NCBI RefSeq assembly: GCF_003985125.1
Contig: NZ_ML133568.1
Span: 124,001-188,000, forward strand
Source of the DNA: Rhizobium phaseoli
GTDB taxonomy: Bacteria > Pseudomonadota > Alphaproteobacteria > Rhizobiales > Rhizobiaceae
Reading direction: 5' to 3'
Length of the DNA stretch: 64,000 bases
Positions 1 to 8,440 of this stretch are shown here, in pieces (positions within the stretch are counted from its first letter, which is position 1; each line of letters begins with the position of its first letter). The notes under the pieces were generated by a model. The model did not search any database and was not told the DNA's origin. It saw nothing but the letters and a program-made list of their open reading frames with translations. The position numbers were made by a program, and so were the translations under genes.

Positions 1-510
1 CGCATAGAGGATCGCCCCGTTGCCGCCGCCGTTGCGGGCGGCGATCGAGGTGGTGTTGATGATGAAGCCGCCCTGCTTTTTCAACCAGGGATGGGCCGCA
101 CGCGTCGCCGCCAGCACCGAGCGGGCGTTCAGATCCATGACCGCGGCATAATGCGCGTCGGTATATTCTGCGGTCGGCTTGCGCCCCAGCATGCCGCCGG
201 CATTGTTGATGAGCCCGTCGAGATGACCGAAGGTCTTCGCCGTCTCTTCGACGACACGCTCCGTCTCGCCTTCCCGCGACACATCGCCCTGGATCAGATG
301 CACCGTGCCGCCGGCCGCCCGGATCTCCTCGCCAAGCTTCTCCGCCGGCTCGCGGCTGGCATTGTAATGCACGCCGACCTTGGCGCCCTGCGCCGCAAAG
401 GCGCGGGCGAGCGCCGCGCCGATGCCGGTCGAGGCGCCGGTGATCAGCACCGCCTTGCCCGACAGATCCGGCAGTTTGATGGATGCGAGCAATTGAGCAA
501 GTTCTGTCAT
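1..510 (-). CDS. SDR-family oxidoreductase, C-terminus cut by window edge
   Basis: Short-chain dehydrogenase/reductase, NAD(P)-dependent. The visible 170 codons begin MTELAQLLASIKLPDLSGK and show the cofactor glycine motif TGASTGIG near residue 25, the NNAG motif near residue 100, the catalytic-type serine in NTTSIAA and a candidate catalytic tyrosine in the last codons before the edge (ILYA). The reading frame is open to base 1, so roughly the last third is missing. It lies 154 bp downstream of the dehydroshikimate dehydratase fusion on the same strand, so it may be the last gene of the quinate operon. The substrate cannot be told from sequence; a polyol or hydroaromatic alcohol is inferred from context only. 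Confidence 0.85.
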   Translation of the reverse strand, partial: MTELAQLLASIKLPDLSGKAVLITGASTGIGAALARAFAAQGAKVGVHYNASREPAEKLGEEIRAAGGTVHLIQGDVSREGETERVVEETAKTFGHLDGLINNAGGMLGRKPTAEYTDAHYAAVMDLNARSVLAATRAAHPWLKKQGGFIINTTSIAARNGGGNGAILYA

Positions 511-664
511 GGCTATGAAGTCTCCCGAAAAACCAAGGACATAGGTGAAGAAACAGGCACGGGAAGTCTATCAGCCGAAATCTGAGGAGGGCAATGCACG
601 AAAAGGCGAGAATTGCATGAGAGGTCCGACCGACAGCCGCCAGGGGGCACTGCCGGTGAGAAAC

Positions 665-2581
665 TCAAGCCTGCAAATTACCCAGATTCCTGGTGATCGC
701 CGGCATGCCTGCCGGCCGCAGATGTTTCCGCAGGGCGGCGATCCTGAAGATGGCGTTGGCGGCACCATAACCGCGATAGCCACGCCGCTCGACGATCTCG
801 AAGAACAGCCCCTCGCCATAGGTCGGGCTGTAGAGCTGGAAATATTCGCCGGCCTCGTCGCGGTCATAGAGGATGTTGTTGGCCTTCAGGCGCTCGGCGA
901 ATTCGGCCTCCAGGCCGAAGCGGGCTTCGAGATCGTCATAATAGTTCGGCGAGATCGAAAGCGGCACGAAGCCGTTGGCGGCAAGGGCGGCAGCAGTCGC
1001 GAAGATGTCGTCGGTCCGGAAGGCAAGGTGCTGGATGCCGGAGCCGAAGGTCTCGGCGATGAAACGGCCGGCGAGCGTATTGCGGTTCTCCGCGCCGTTC
1101 ATGGTGATGCGCAGCGAGCCTTGCTCATTCTCGACCACCTGGCTGCGGACGATGCCGGAGGGATCGACGATATCGATCATCGGCGTCTTCTCGGCCTCGA
1201 CCAGCGCGGTGTAGAACAGCAGCCAGGTCAAAAGCTCCTCATATTTCATCGTCTGCGCCATATGGTCGATCGCTTGCAGCCCGGCTGACTGCGGTGGCAT
1301 CGCGTCCTCAATCGCGTCGAATTCGATCTCCCAGATGCGGCCGAGTTCGCTCTGGCGGTCGAGGAAATAGAGGATGCCGCCGCCGACGCCGCGCACCGCC
1401 GGCATCTCGATCTCGCCGGCATCGAGGGCTTGTTCGAAGCGATCGGCGCCGAGTGCGACGGCCCGCTGCAGCGCCGCCTTGGCGTCGTCGACCAGCAGCC
1501 CGGCGGCATAGGCAGAGGCGCCGTGCACGGCATAGGAGGCGCTGGCAAAGCCCTTGCGTTCGGTGTTGACGACGAGGTTGATGGCGCCCTGGCGAAACAC
1601 CGTCACCCGCTTGCTCTTGTGTCTGGCCGCCTTGTGGAAGCCGAGGCTTGCAAACAGCGCCTCGAGTGCTGCCGCCTCGTCCTCGTCGGCGGTGAACTCG
1701 ATGAAGGCGATGCCTTCTACCTTGGCGCGTGGCGGCATCACCGGCACCGGCAGCGCGCTCTCCGGCAGCTGGCGCTTGACCTGATCGCCGAGATAGATCA
1801 GCGAGCGGCGGCCATCGACGGCAATGGCACTGGCAGATCCGCCGCGGAACTGATCGTTGAAGATCTCCAGCGACAGATAACCGTCATAACCGGTGGCGGC
1901 GACCGCCTTCATGAAATCGAGCACCGGCAGGTCGCCTTCGCCGGGCATGTTGCGGAAGTGACGGCTCCAGTAGAGAAGATCCATGTCGATCAGCGGCGCA
2001 TCGGCAAGCTGGATGATGAAGATCTTCTCCTTCGGGATCGAGCGGATCGAATTGACGTCGATCTTGCGCGACAACGTATGAAAGCTGTCGAGGATCAGGC
2101 CGATATTCGGATGATCGGCCCGCCGAACGATCTCCCAGGCATCGCGATGATCGTGGATGTGACGGCCCCAGGCGAGCGCCTCGTAGCCGACGCGCAGGCC
2201 GCGCCTGGCGGCGCGCTCGCCGAGGTCATGAAAATCGGCCGCCGCCCGGTCGAGACCGCCAAGGGCAGCGGGCGAGACGTTCGAGCAGACCAGCACGAGG
2301 TCGGTGCCCATCTCCTGCATCAGGTCGAACTTGCGCTCGGCCCGGTCGAAGGTGCGGCTGCGCAGCGGCTCCGGCATGCCTTCGAAATCGCGGAACGGCT
2401 GGAACAGCGTGATCTCCATGCCGAGATCGCGCACCATGCGGCCGACCTCCCTCGGGCTCTCGTCGAAGCTCAGCAAGTCGTTCTCGAAAATCTCCACCCC
2501 GTCGAAGCCGGCCTTGGCGATCGCCTCCAGCTTGTCGCTGAGGTCGCCGCTCAGCGAAACGGTCGCTATCGATGTCTTCAT
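665..2581 (-). CDS. quiC: 3-dehydroshikimate dehydratase, TIM-barrel/HPPD-like fusion (QuiC1 type)
   Basis: A 638-residue two-domain protein. Residues 1 to about 280 form an AP-endonuclease-2-type sugar isomerase TIM barrel with metal-site residues in GYEALAWGRHIHDH, LILDSFHTL and LSLEIFND. Residues about 290-638 form a 4-hydroxyphenylpyruvate dioxygenase-like vicinal-oxygen-chelate half (IDHMAQ, QHLAFRTDDI, FFEIVERRGYRGYG). Proteins of this architecture (QuiC1) convert 3-dehydroshikimate to protocatechuate using the barrel domain; the role of the HPPD-like half is uncertain in the family. It starts 28 bp after aroQ, on the same strand. The start MKTSIATVSLSGDLSDKLEA matches the family N-terminus. 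It supplies the link from quinate or shikimate to the pca genes a few kilobases away. Confidence 0.9.
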   Translation of the reverse strand: MKTSIATVSLSGDLSDKLEAIAKAGFDGVEIFENDLLSFDESPREVGRMVRDLGMEITLFQPFRDFEGMPEPLRSRTFDRAERKFDLMQEMGTDLVLVCSNVSPAALGGLDRAAADFHDLGERAARRGLRVGYEALAWGRHIHDHRDAWEIVRRADHPNIGLILDSFHTLSRKIDVNSIRSIPKEKIFIIQLADAPLIDMDLLYWSRHFRNMPGEGDLPVLDFMKAVAATGYDGYLSLEIFNDQFRGGSASAIAVDGRRSLIYLGDQVKRQLPESALPVPVMPPRAKVEGIAFIEFTADEDEAAALEALFASLGFHKAARHKSKRVTVFRQGAINLVVNTERKGFASASYAVHGASAYAAGLLVDDAKAALQRAVALGADRFEQALDAGEIEMPAVRGVGGGILYFLDRQSELGRIWEIEFDAIEDAMPPQSAGLQAIDHMAQTMKYEELLTWLLFYTALVEAEKTPMIDIVDPSGIVRSQVVENEQGSLRITMNGAENRNTLAGRFIAETFGSGIQHLAFRTDDIFATAAALAANGFVPLSISPNYYDDLEARFGLEAEFAERLKANNILYDRDEAGEYFQLYSPTYGEGLFFEIVERRGYRGYGAANAIFRIAALRKHLRPAGMPAITRNLGNLQA

Positions 2582-2608
2582 CGCAGTGGTCCTTCCGACT
2601 AGCGGTGT

Positions 2609-3058
2609 TTATGTTGTCATTGTCTTGGCGACGAGCCGCGCGGCCGCCTCGAGTGCAAGCTCATAGCCATCCGGCCCGAGGCCGCAGATCACGCCGGTCG
2701 CCGCAAAGGAAATGTAGGAGTGGTGGCGAAAACTCTCGCGCCGATGCACGTTAGTGATGTGCAGCTCGATGATCGGGCCCTCGAAGGTCTTCAGCGCATC
2801 ATGGATCGCGAGCGATGTATGGGTATAAGCGCCGGCATTGATGACGATGGCGTCGGCGGCATGGCGGGCCTCGTGGATCCAGTCGATCAGCTCACCCTCG
2901 TGATTGGACTGTCGGAAGACGACCCCATGCTTTCGCCCTGCGGAGCTCGCATGACACATGGTTTCGATATCGGCGAGCGTCGTGCTGCCGTATATGTGCG
3001 GCTCGCGCTGGCCGAGCAGGTTGAGGTTGGAACCGTTGAGAACGAAGATCGGCTTCAT
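2609..3058 (-). CDS. aroQ: type II 3-dehydroquinate dehydratase
   Basis: Catalyses the reversible dehydration between 3-dehydroquinate and 3-dehydroshikimate. At 149 residues it has the normal length of type II enzymes. Family motifs run in order: [20 protein letters not shown] with the catalytic tyrosine, [20 protein letters not shown], and [15 protein letters not shown] with the catalytic histidine and arginine. The frame is open further upstream, but ATG at 3058 gives the family start (MKPIFVLNG) and lies one base after the stop of the dehydrogenase gene, which implies translational coupling. Position between a dehydrogenase and a dehydroshikimate dehydratase argues for a catabolic copy used for quinate breakdown rather than the biosynthetic copy. 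Confidence 0.93.
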   Translation of the reverse strand: MKPIFVLNGSNLNLLGQREPHIYGSTTLADIETMCHASSAGRKHGVVFRQSNHEGELIDWIHEARHAADAIVINAGAYTHTSLAIHDALKTFEGPIIELHITNVHRRESFRHHSYISFAATGVICGLGPDGYELALEAAARLVAKTMTT

Positions 3059-3059
3059 G

Positions 3060-4169
3060 TCAGGATGCTTTCCTTGGATTCGTATTTTGGGATGCCGACG
3101 GGAATTTTCCGGCAGCGAGCGCCTCGTAACGATCGTTGAGATCGATCCTCCTTCCCGATGCGGCAGCCTCCGCCACGGCAAGCGTCGCGATCAGCGTTCG
3201 CGCGCCATCCTCAACCGTGAGCAAGGATTCCGCCTTGCCGAGAACGACGTCGCGGAAATGGTCGAGCTGGGCGCGGTAGGGATCGATCGAGCTGGCAAAA
3301 AGTCGTTGCGACCGGATCGGCTCGTTCCAGTTCTGGCCACCGTCTGCCTGCGCCCAATGGACCAGGCTCGGGAACTCCAGCGAACCGCAACTGCCGACGA
3401 AGCGGTAGCTGCTCTCTCCGCTGAACGGAAATTCGACCGCTTCACCGACGCCCTGTTCGGTTGTCCAAGGCGAGACCGCACTGTCGCTCGCAAAGAAGGT
3501 GCCGATGCAGCCTGCATCGAATTCGAGCAGGGCGCCGGCCGTATCCTCGACGGCAAATTGCCGCTGGCGGCTTGAGGCGATGGCGCTGACGCCGCGGATC
3601 TCGCCGGCGGTGTAACGCAGGAAATCGACCTCGTGGATGAGGTTGATCAGGATCGGTCCGCCGCCCGGCTGGGTGCGCCACGGCGCGATACGGAAATAAT
3701 CATCCGGCTTGTAGGCCGCCCAGATGGCGGAGACGCCGACAAGATTGCCGATCAATCCGTCCCTGAGCAGGCGCCTCAGCGTCTTGACCTGATCGTGATG
3801 GCGGCGGTGGTGGCCGACAAGTGTGCGGACCCTGTTGGCGCGCACCTCCAGAAGCAGATCGGCGGCACTTTCGAGCGTATCGGTGACCGGCTTTTCGATC
3901 AGCATATCGATTCCGAGACGTGCGCATTCGATGCCGATCGCCGCATGGCTCTGATTGGGCGAGGCAATGATGACGGCCTGCGGCCGCGCCTCGTCGAGCA
4001 GCGACCTGTAATCCTTGAAGACCGCAATGCCGGGATATTGCGCCGAGACGGCATCGCAATCGAGGTCGGCGATGCCGGCAAGGTCGAAGTCGGGATGCTC
4101 GATAATCTTCTTGATGTGCTTGCGGCCGATCAGGCCCGCGCCGATGACGCCGATGGATATATTTGCCAT
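3060..4169 (-). CDS. Gfo/Idh/MocA-family dehydrogenase, candidate quinate/shikimate dehydrogenase
   Basis: NAD(P)-dependent oxidoreductase of about 369 residues. The N-terminal Rossmann fold has the [12 protein letters not shown] motif, and the family EKP motif follows in [11 protein letters not shown]. The C-terminal part carries the family domain including [14 protein letters not shown] at 4169 gives [12 protein letters not shown]; an in-frame ATG at 4181 is also possible and neither has a clear ribosome-binding site. The stop is one base before aroQ. Family members oxidise sugars, inositols and related polyols. In this operon the missing step is oxidation of quinate or shikimate, so that role is inferred; no AroE-like or PQQ quinate dehydrogenase is visible nearby. 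Confidence 0.85.
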   Translation of the reverse strand: MANISIGVIGAGLIGRKHIKKIIEHPDFDLAGIADLDCDAVSAQYPGIAVFKDYRSLLDEARPQAVIIASPNQSHAAIGIECARLGIDMLIEKPVTDTLESAADLLLEVRANRVRTLVGHHRRHHDQVKTLRRLLRDGLIGNLVGVSAIWAAYKPDDYFRIAPWRTQPGGGPILINLIHEVDFLRYTAGEIRGVSAIASSRQRQFAVEDTAGALLEFDAGCIGTFFASDSAVSPWTTEQGVGEAVEFPFSGESSYRFVGSCGSLEFPSLVHWAQADGGQNWNEPIRSQRLFASSIDPYRAQLDHFRDVVLGKAESLLTVEDGARTLIATLAVAEAAASGRRIDLNDRYEALAAGKFPSASQNTNPRKAS

Positions 4170-4292
4170 GCTTTCAACCATTCCGTTTCAGTCACATGAA
4201 GTCTGCAGGCGCGCGCGAGGCGACTGTCTGCGAACGGATTTCCGAGATATTTCGAAGGGCGCGTCGCCGTCGAAGCAAAGGCCCCTTCCCGC

Positions 4293-5063
4293 TCAGTGCC
4301 CGAGAATCTGTCCGAGAAAAGCGCGGGTGCGCTCGTTCCGCGGCGCGGTGAAAAATTCCTCGGGCGGCGCCTCCTCGATGATTTCGCCGTTCGCCATGAA
4401 GATCACGCGATCGGCCACAGCGCGGGCAAAGCCCATTTCATGGGTCACGCAGATCATCGTTCGCCCTTCGCCGGCGAGCGAGACCATGGTGTCGAGCACC
4501 TCCTTGACCATCTCGGGATCGAGGGCGGAGGTCGGCTCGTCGAAGAGCATCACCTTGGGATCCATGCAGAGCGCCCGGGCGATCGCTACGCGCTGCTGCT
4601 GGCCGCCGGAAAGCTGCGCCGGATATTTATGCATCTGATCGGAGATGCGCACACGCTCGAGATGGGCGCGTGCGACCTCTTCCGCCTGCGCCGCCTTCAT
4701 CCCGCGCACCTTCATCGGCGCAAGCATGCAGTTCTTCAGAACCGTCATGTGCGGGAAGAGATTGAACTGCTGGAAGACCATGCCGACCTCACGCCGGATG
4801 GCGTCGATCGAGGCGCCTGATTTCAACTCGATGCCGTCGACGACGACCCGGCCGCCAGCAAAATTCTCGAGATAATTGATGCAGCGGATGAGGGTCGATT
4901 TTCCCGAGCCGGAGGGCCCGCAGAGAACGAGCTTCTCGCCCCGCCTCACTGTCAGGTCGATGCGCTTGAGGGCGTGGAAGGCGCCGTAATACTTGTCCAC
5001 GGCTTCCATGACGATCATTGGATCGGCACTGGCATTGTCCGTAATTTTCGTCATCGTATTCAC
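4293..5063 (-). CDS. polar amino acid-type ABC transporter ATP-binding subunit
   Basis: Cytoplasmic ATPase of about 256 residues, GlnQ/HisP class. Walker A is [10 protein letters not shown], the Q-loop is in [12 protein letters not shown], the signature is [15 protein letters not shown], Walker B is [14 protein letters not shown] and the switch histidine is in CVTHEMGFA. The start is probably GTG at 5063 with a GGGAAG element upstream; ATG at 5054 is an alternative. It follows the binding protein by 21 bp and energises the two permeases further upstream. It is 123 bp from the dehydrogenase gene and probably co-transcribed with it. Confidence 0.93.
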   Translation of the reverse strand: MNTMTKITDNASADPMIVMEAVDKYYGAFHALKRIDLTVRRGEKLVLCGPSGSGKSTLIRCINYLENFAGGRVVVDGIELKSGASIDAIRREVGMVFQQFNLFPHMTVLKNCMLAPMKVRGMKAAQAEEVARAHLERVRISDQMHKYPAQLSGGQQQRVAIARALCMDPKVMLFDEPTSALDPEMVKEVLDTMVSLAGEGRTMICVTHEMGFARAVADRVIFMANGEIIEEAPPEEFFTAPRNERTRAFLGQILGH

Positions 5064-5084
5064 GGCGTCTTCCCATCTGCTTGG

Positions 5085-5927
5085 TTATTGAACGGCGAAC
5101 GGAATATCAGGTAACGAATCCGGGAAGTCGGGCGTGTCCTGGCCAAGCCATTTCTGGTAGATCTTCTCAAGGCGGCCATCGGCGCGAACCTTGTCGATGA
5201 AGGCGTTCAACTCCTCGACGAACTGCTTTTGGCCCGGGCGCACGGAAATGCCGTTATATTGCCGGTTGAACTGCAGTTTCTTTTCGAATTTGAAGTCGGG
5301 CGCGATCTTGGCGATGCTGAGGAAGTAGGTGTTGTTTGCGCCGAGCGCGTCGACCTGCCCGGAGAGAAACGCCTGGATGGCGGTAGCATCGTCATCGAAG
5401 CGCTGGATCGTCGCGCCTTCGGGGGCATTTTTGGTCACCTGCGTATCCTGTGCCGAGGAACGGGCAACGGCAATCCGCAGGCCCTTGAGGTCCTCCGGCG
5501 CCTTGATATTTGTCTCCGGTTTGGCGAGCAGTATGATGTCGATCGCCGAATAGGGCTTGGTGAACTGCACCACCTTGGCGCGGTCGGGATACATGCCCAT
5601 GACGGCAATCAGCGCATCGACCTTGTTGGTCATCAACGTCGGGATGCGATTGGCGACGGCAACGCGGTTGAACTCGACCGGCACGCCGATCTCGTCGCCG
5701 AGAAGCTTGGCGAAATCGGCATCGAAACCGGCGCTCTGATTGCTTTCGTCGACGAATCCCCATGGCGGATTCTCGCCCTGAATGCCGATCACGATCTTGC
5801 CGTTCGCCTTCAGCTCCGCGAAGCTCTGCGCGTCGGCCTGGCCGGCGCCGAATGCGACGAAAAGGCCGAGGCCGATTGCCCCCACAGCCCCCCAGGCTTT
5901 CCTCAACACATTGGTATTCTTGGTCAT
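5085..5927 (-). CDS. ABC transporter substrate-binding protein, family 3 (periplasmic)
   Basis: A 280-residue exported solute receptor of the polar amino acid type. A Sec signal peptide ends near QADAQS (residue about 34). The mature part has family 3 features such as IGIQGENPPWGFVD, GFDADFAKLLGDEIGV and the closing segment LEKIYQKWLGQDTPDFP. A strong ribosome-binding site (AAGGAGG) sits 7 bp before ATG 5927. The ligand cannot be read from the sequence. Because the genes downstream degrade quinate or shikimate, a hydroaromatic acid is a reasonable inference, but an amino acid remains possible. Confidence 0.9.
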   Translation of the reverse strand: MTKNTNVLRKAWGAVGAIGLGLFVAFGAGQADAQSFAELKANGKIVIGIQGENPPWGFVDESNQSAGFDADFAKLLGDEIGVPVEFNRVAVANRIPTLMTNKVDALIAVMGMYPDRAKVVQFTKPYSAIDIILLAKPETNIKAPEDLKGLRIAVARSSAQDTQVTKNAPEGATIQRFDDDATAIQAFLSGQVDALGANNTYFLSIAKIAPDFKFEKKLQFNRQYNGISVRPGQKQFVEELNAFIDKVRADGRLEKIYQKWLGQDTPDFPDSLPDIPFAVQ

Positions 5928-5969
5928 TAGGCTTCCTCCTTGCCCTTTGGCGTTATTCCCCTGCGCGCG

Positions 5970-6629
5970 TTAGCGGGCGCTCGCAAAGCGTTTTTCCAGC
6001 TGGAAACTGAAGTGCGACAGCGGCCAGCACAGCGCGAAGTAAAGCGCGCCGACGAGGCCGAAGACGATAAGCGGTTGATAGGTCGCGTTGGACACGATCT
6101 GGCCGGCGCGCGTCAGCTCGGTGAAGCCGATGATGGCGGCAAGCGACGTGCCCTTGACCAGCTGCACCAGGAAGCCGACGGTGCTCGGCAGCGAAATCCG
6201 CAGCGCCTGCGGCAGGATGACGTAGATGATACGGGTCCGGTATCCGAGCCCGAGCGCCTTGGCCGCCTCATCCTGCCCCTTCGGCAGGGCCATGATGGTG
6301 CTGCGCCAGATTTCGCCGAGATAGGCGCTCGCATGCAGCGTCAGGCCGGCGGCAACAGCGATCCAGGCATTGACCGTGATGCCGATCAGCGGCAGGCCGT
6401 AATAAATCACAAAGAGCTGCATCAGCAGGGGCGTTCCCTGAAAGACGATGATGAAGGCTGCCGCAACACCTCGCAGCGCCTGGAACGGCGCGGTGCGGAT
6501 CAGGGCGATGCAGAGCCCTCCGCCGGCGCCGCAGACAAAGGCGATGGCTGCGAGCAGGATCGTCCAGCGTAAAGCTTCGAGCAGAATGATGAACTGGTTA
6601 AGGCCGAGTGTCTGAACCATTGCCGTCAC
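5970..6629 (-). CDS. polar amino acid-type ABC transporter permease
   Basis: Inner-membrane subunit of about 219 residues with several hydrophobic helices and the EAA-loop region in DEAAKALGLGYRTRIIYVILPQAL, typical of HisM/GlnP permeases. The GTG start at 6629 overlaps the stop of the other permease gene by 4 bp (GTGA), which implies coupling; ATG at 6620 is an in-frame alternative. It would pair with the adjacent permease to form the heterodimeric channel of the importer. Confidence 0.9.
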   Translation of the reverse strand: MTAMVQTLGLNQFIILLEALRWTILLAAIAFVCGAGGGLCIALIRTAPFQALRGVAAAFIIVFQGTPLLMQLFVIYYGLPLIGITVNAWIAVAAGLTLHASAYLGEIWRSTIMALPKGQDEAAKALGLGYRTRIIYVILPQALRISLPSTVGFLVQLVKGTSLAAIIGFTELTRAGQIVSNATYQPLIVFGLVGALYFALCWPLSHFSFQLEKRFASAR

Positions 6630-7294
6630 CGCGTGGGATAAGAGAGAAGGCCGCGATCGATTGCGGCGAACAGCCCCGTCAGCATGGCGGACATTCCGAG
6701 ATAAAGTCCGGTCAGGGTCAGGTAGACCTCGAAGCTGCGAAAGGTCGTCGATTCCAGCTCCTGACCGATGCTGGCCAACTCCATCGCCGATATCGAGGCG
6801 ACGACGCTCGAGGTCAGCATCAACAGGATGAACTGGCTTGCGAGTGCGGGAAAGCTGACGCGCAACGCAGGCCGAAGGATGATGTAGCGGAACACCTGGA
6901 AACCGTTCAGGCCGAGCGCGCGACCTGCCTCGACCTGGCCCTTGTGGATCGATTCCACCCCGCCGCGGATGATCTCGGCGGCATAAGCGCCGCCGTTAAG
7001 ACCGAGCGCGACGACAGCGGCGGCATCGGGAGCCAGCCTGATGCCGATCGACGGCAGGCCGAGATAGATGAAAAAGGCCTGAACCGGAAAGGGGGTATTG
7101 CGAATGATCTCGATGAAACCCTTCACCAGCCAGACGAACGGCCCGAACCCGGTCCGGCGCAGCGCAACGCAGAGAAGGCCGATGGCAAAGCCCATCGCCA
7201 TTGCTTTGGTCGAGATCGCAAGCGTCAGCCAGCATCCATAGAGAAGCCGAGGCCACGCGTCGAAAATGACGCTGAAGTCAAATTGATAGCTCAC
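6626..7294 (-). CDS. polar amino acid-type ABC transporter permease, first gene of operon
   Basis: Inner-membrane subunit of 222 residues with HisM/GlnP features: FIEIIRNTPFPVQAFFIYLG and an EAA-type loop GQVEAGRALGLNGFQVFRYI. The frame extends to an ATG at 7330, but a strong GGGAGGGG element lies 6 bp before the GTG at 7294, so GTG is preferred (protein start MSYQFDFSVIF). It is the promoter-proximal gene of the minus-strand quinate run; the predicted promoter is about 70 bp upstream. Confidence 0.88.
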   Translation of the reverse strand: MSYQFDFSVIFDAWPRLLYGCWLTLAISTKAMAMGFAIGLLCVALRRTGFGPFVWLVKGFIEIIRNTPFPVQAFFIYLGLPSIGIRLAPDAAAVVALGLNGGAYAAEIIRGGVESIHKGQVEAGRALGLNGFQVFRYIILRPALRVSFPALASQFILLMLTSSVVASISAMELASIGQELESTTFRSFEVYLTLTGLYLGMSAMLTGLFAAIDRGLLSYPTR

Positions 7295-7349
7295 CGTGAG
7301 CCCCTCCCGAACCGCAAGCGCCTTCTCCATCCCAGACGCCTACGTGAAA

Positions 7350-7620
7350 ATGTTCATATCGGTACAAAGATAGCTAGATGATGGAACATCTGTCAACTCT
7401 CCTCGATCAACGTCAACAACTTCCACGAATTTCTTTTATGTTCAGCTGCTTAACCGACAATCTCACGGCATGTGAATTTTATTTCTGTGCATTTGTTGCG
7501 TTTTCATCGGAGGTTTTGTTTCTTCTAAAATGTTCTAGTTAGTTCAAAAACTGCCGAACATAGGCAAGAGGAATCCGGTGTCCGGAGGAATTTTACCGTC
7601 GTGGAGTTTTCAGAATGTTC
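7350..7620. promoter_or_regulatory. control region with six ATGTTC hexamers between the divergent ABC operon and tetR
   Basis: The region between the permease and the TetR gene is AT-richer than the genes. ATGTTC occurs at 7350-7355, 7438-7443, 7530-7535 and 7615-7620, and its complement GAACAT at 7384-7389 and 7556-7561. Two pairs form inverted repeats (7350/7389 and 7530/7561). Chance would give far fewer than one copy in this length. These are candidate operator half-sites, most simply for the adjacent TetR protein. Nothing resembling an RNA gene was seen here. Confidence 0.5.
7367..7396 (-). promoter_or_regulatory. sigma70-type promoter of the quinate/ABC operon
   Basis: On the minus strand, TTGACA (7396-7391) is followed by an 18-bp spacer and TATCTT (7372-7367). 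The -35 is a perfect consensus and the -10 matches four of six bases. Transcription would start near 7360 and run into the permease gene. An ATGTTC hexamer (as GAACAT) lies inside the spacer and another just past the start point, a layout suited to repression. Confidence 0.6.
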
Positions 7621-7695
7621 GAGAATGACCATACTTGCAAAGCGGGTCAAAGCTCGCGATAAGGGCGATTACATTTGGCTGGTCAGTGAGGAACC

Positions 7696-8403
7696 ATGGC
7701 TGAAATTGGGGGCAAATCCGCCAAGTCGCAAACGACGCAAAAATATCAGCGGCAGCAGCGCTCCAACGATCCCGATCAGACCCGCGCCGATATTCTCGAG
7801 GCGGCGGAGGATCAATTCGCCCGGCGCGGTTTCGCCGGCACCACGATCGACAGCATTGCGCAGAAGACCCGCCGCAGTAAGCGAATGGTCTACTACTATT
7901 TCAATTCGAAGGCGAAGCTCTATGTCGCGGTGCTCGAAAATGCCTATGCGCGCATCCGCGTCGCCGAGGCGAAGGTCAATCTCGGGGAGGACGATCCCCG
8001 CCAGTCGCTGAAGAACCTCGTGGACTTCTGCTTCGATTTTCACTTCGATCATCCGACATATGTCAAATTGATCATCAGTGAAAATCTCAACGAAGCAAAG
8101 TACCTGACGGCCTCGTCCCTGATCGGCGAACTGCACCGGCCGATCCTGCAACGCATCGATCAATGCCTGCGTCTCGGATATCAGAAGGAACTCTTCCATC
8201 AGGTCGTTACGCCGATGGAAATCCATATGACGCTGAGCGGTCTCTGCTTCTTCAACGTTTCGAACCGCGCGACTTTCTCGGCGATCTTCGACGTCGACAT
8301 GACATCCGCGGCCGCCCGGCGGGCGCGCAAACAGCAGATCCTGCTGACAATCCTCGGGCGGCTGAACACGACGATGGATGGCTTCGTTTCGGATTTTTCC
8401 TAA
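7696..8403 (+). CDS. TetR-family regulator, likely controller of the quinate/ABC operon
   Basis: DNA-binding regulator of 235 residues. A charged, disordered lead of about 25 residues precedes the TetR helix-turn-helix (ADILEAAEDQFARRGFAGTT, then IDSIAQKTRRSKRMVYYYFN). The C-terminal ligand domain is of the type that follows in many aromatic-pathway TetR proteins, but no ligand can be assigned. ATG 7696 has a GAGG element 5 bp upstream. Divergent orientation across a shared control region makes the ABC-quinate operon its probable target. Confidence 0.88.
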   Translation: MAEIGGKSAKSQTTQKYQRQQRSNDPDQTRADILEAAEDQFARRGFAGTTIDSIAQKTRRSKRMVYYYFNSKAKLYVAVLENAYARIRVAEAKVNLGEDDPRQSLKNLVDFCFDFHFDHPTYVKLIISENLNEAKYLTASSLIGELHRPILQRIDQCLRLGYQKELFHQVVTPMEIHMTLSGLCFFNVSNRATFSAIFDVDMTSAAARRARKQQILLTILGRLNTTMDGFVSDFS

Positions 8404-8440
8404 GGCTTCATCGTTCGTCAGCGGATGCTCAAGGGCCACC

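Noticed and set aside
7601..8011. Plus-strand frame overlapping the start of the TetR gene
   Set aside because: It is out of frame with a clear TetR helix-turn-helix and has no features of its own.
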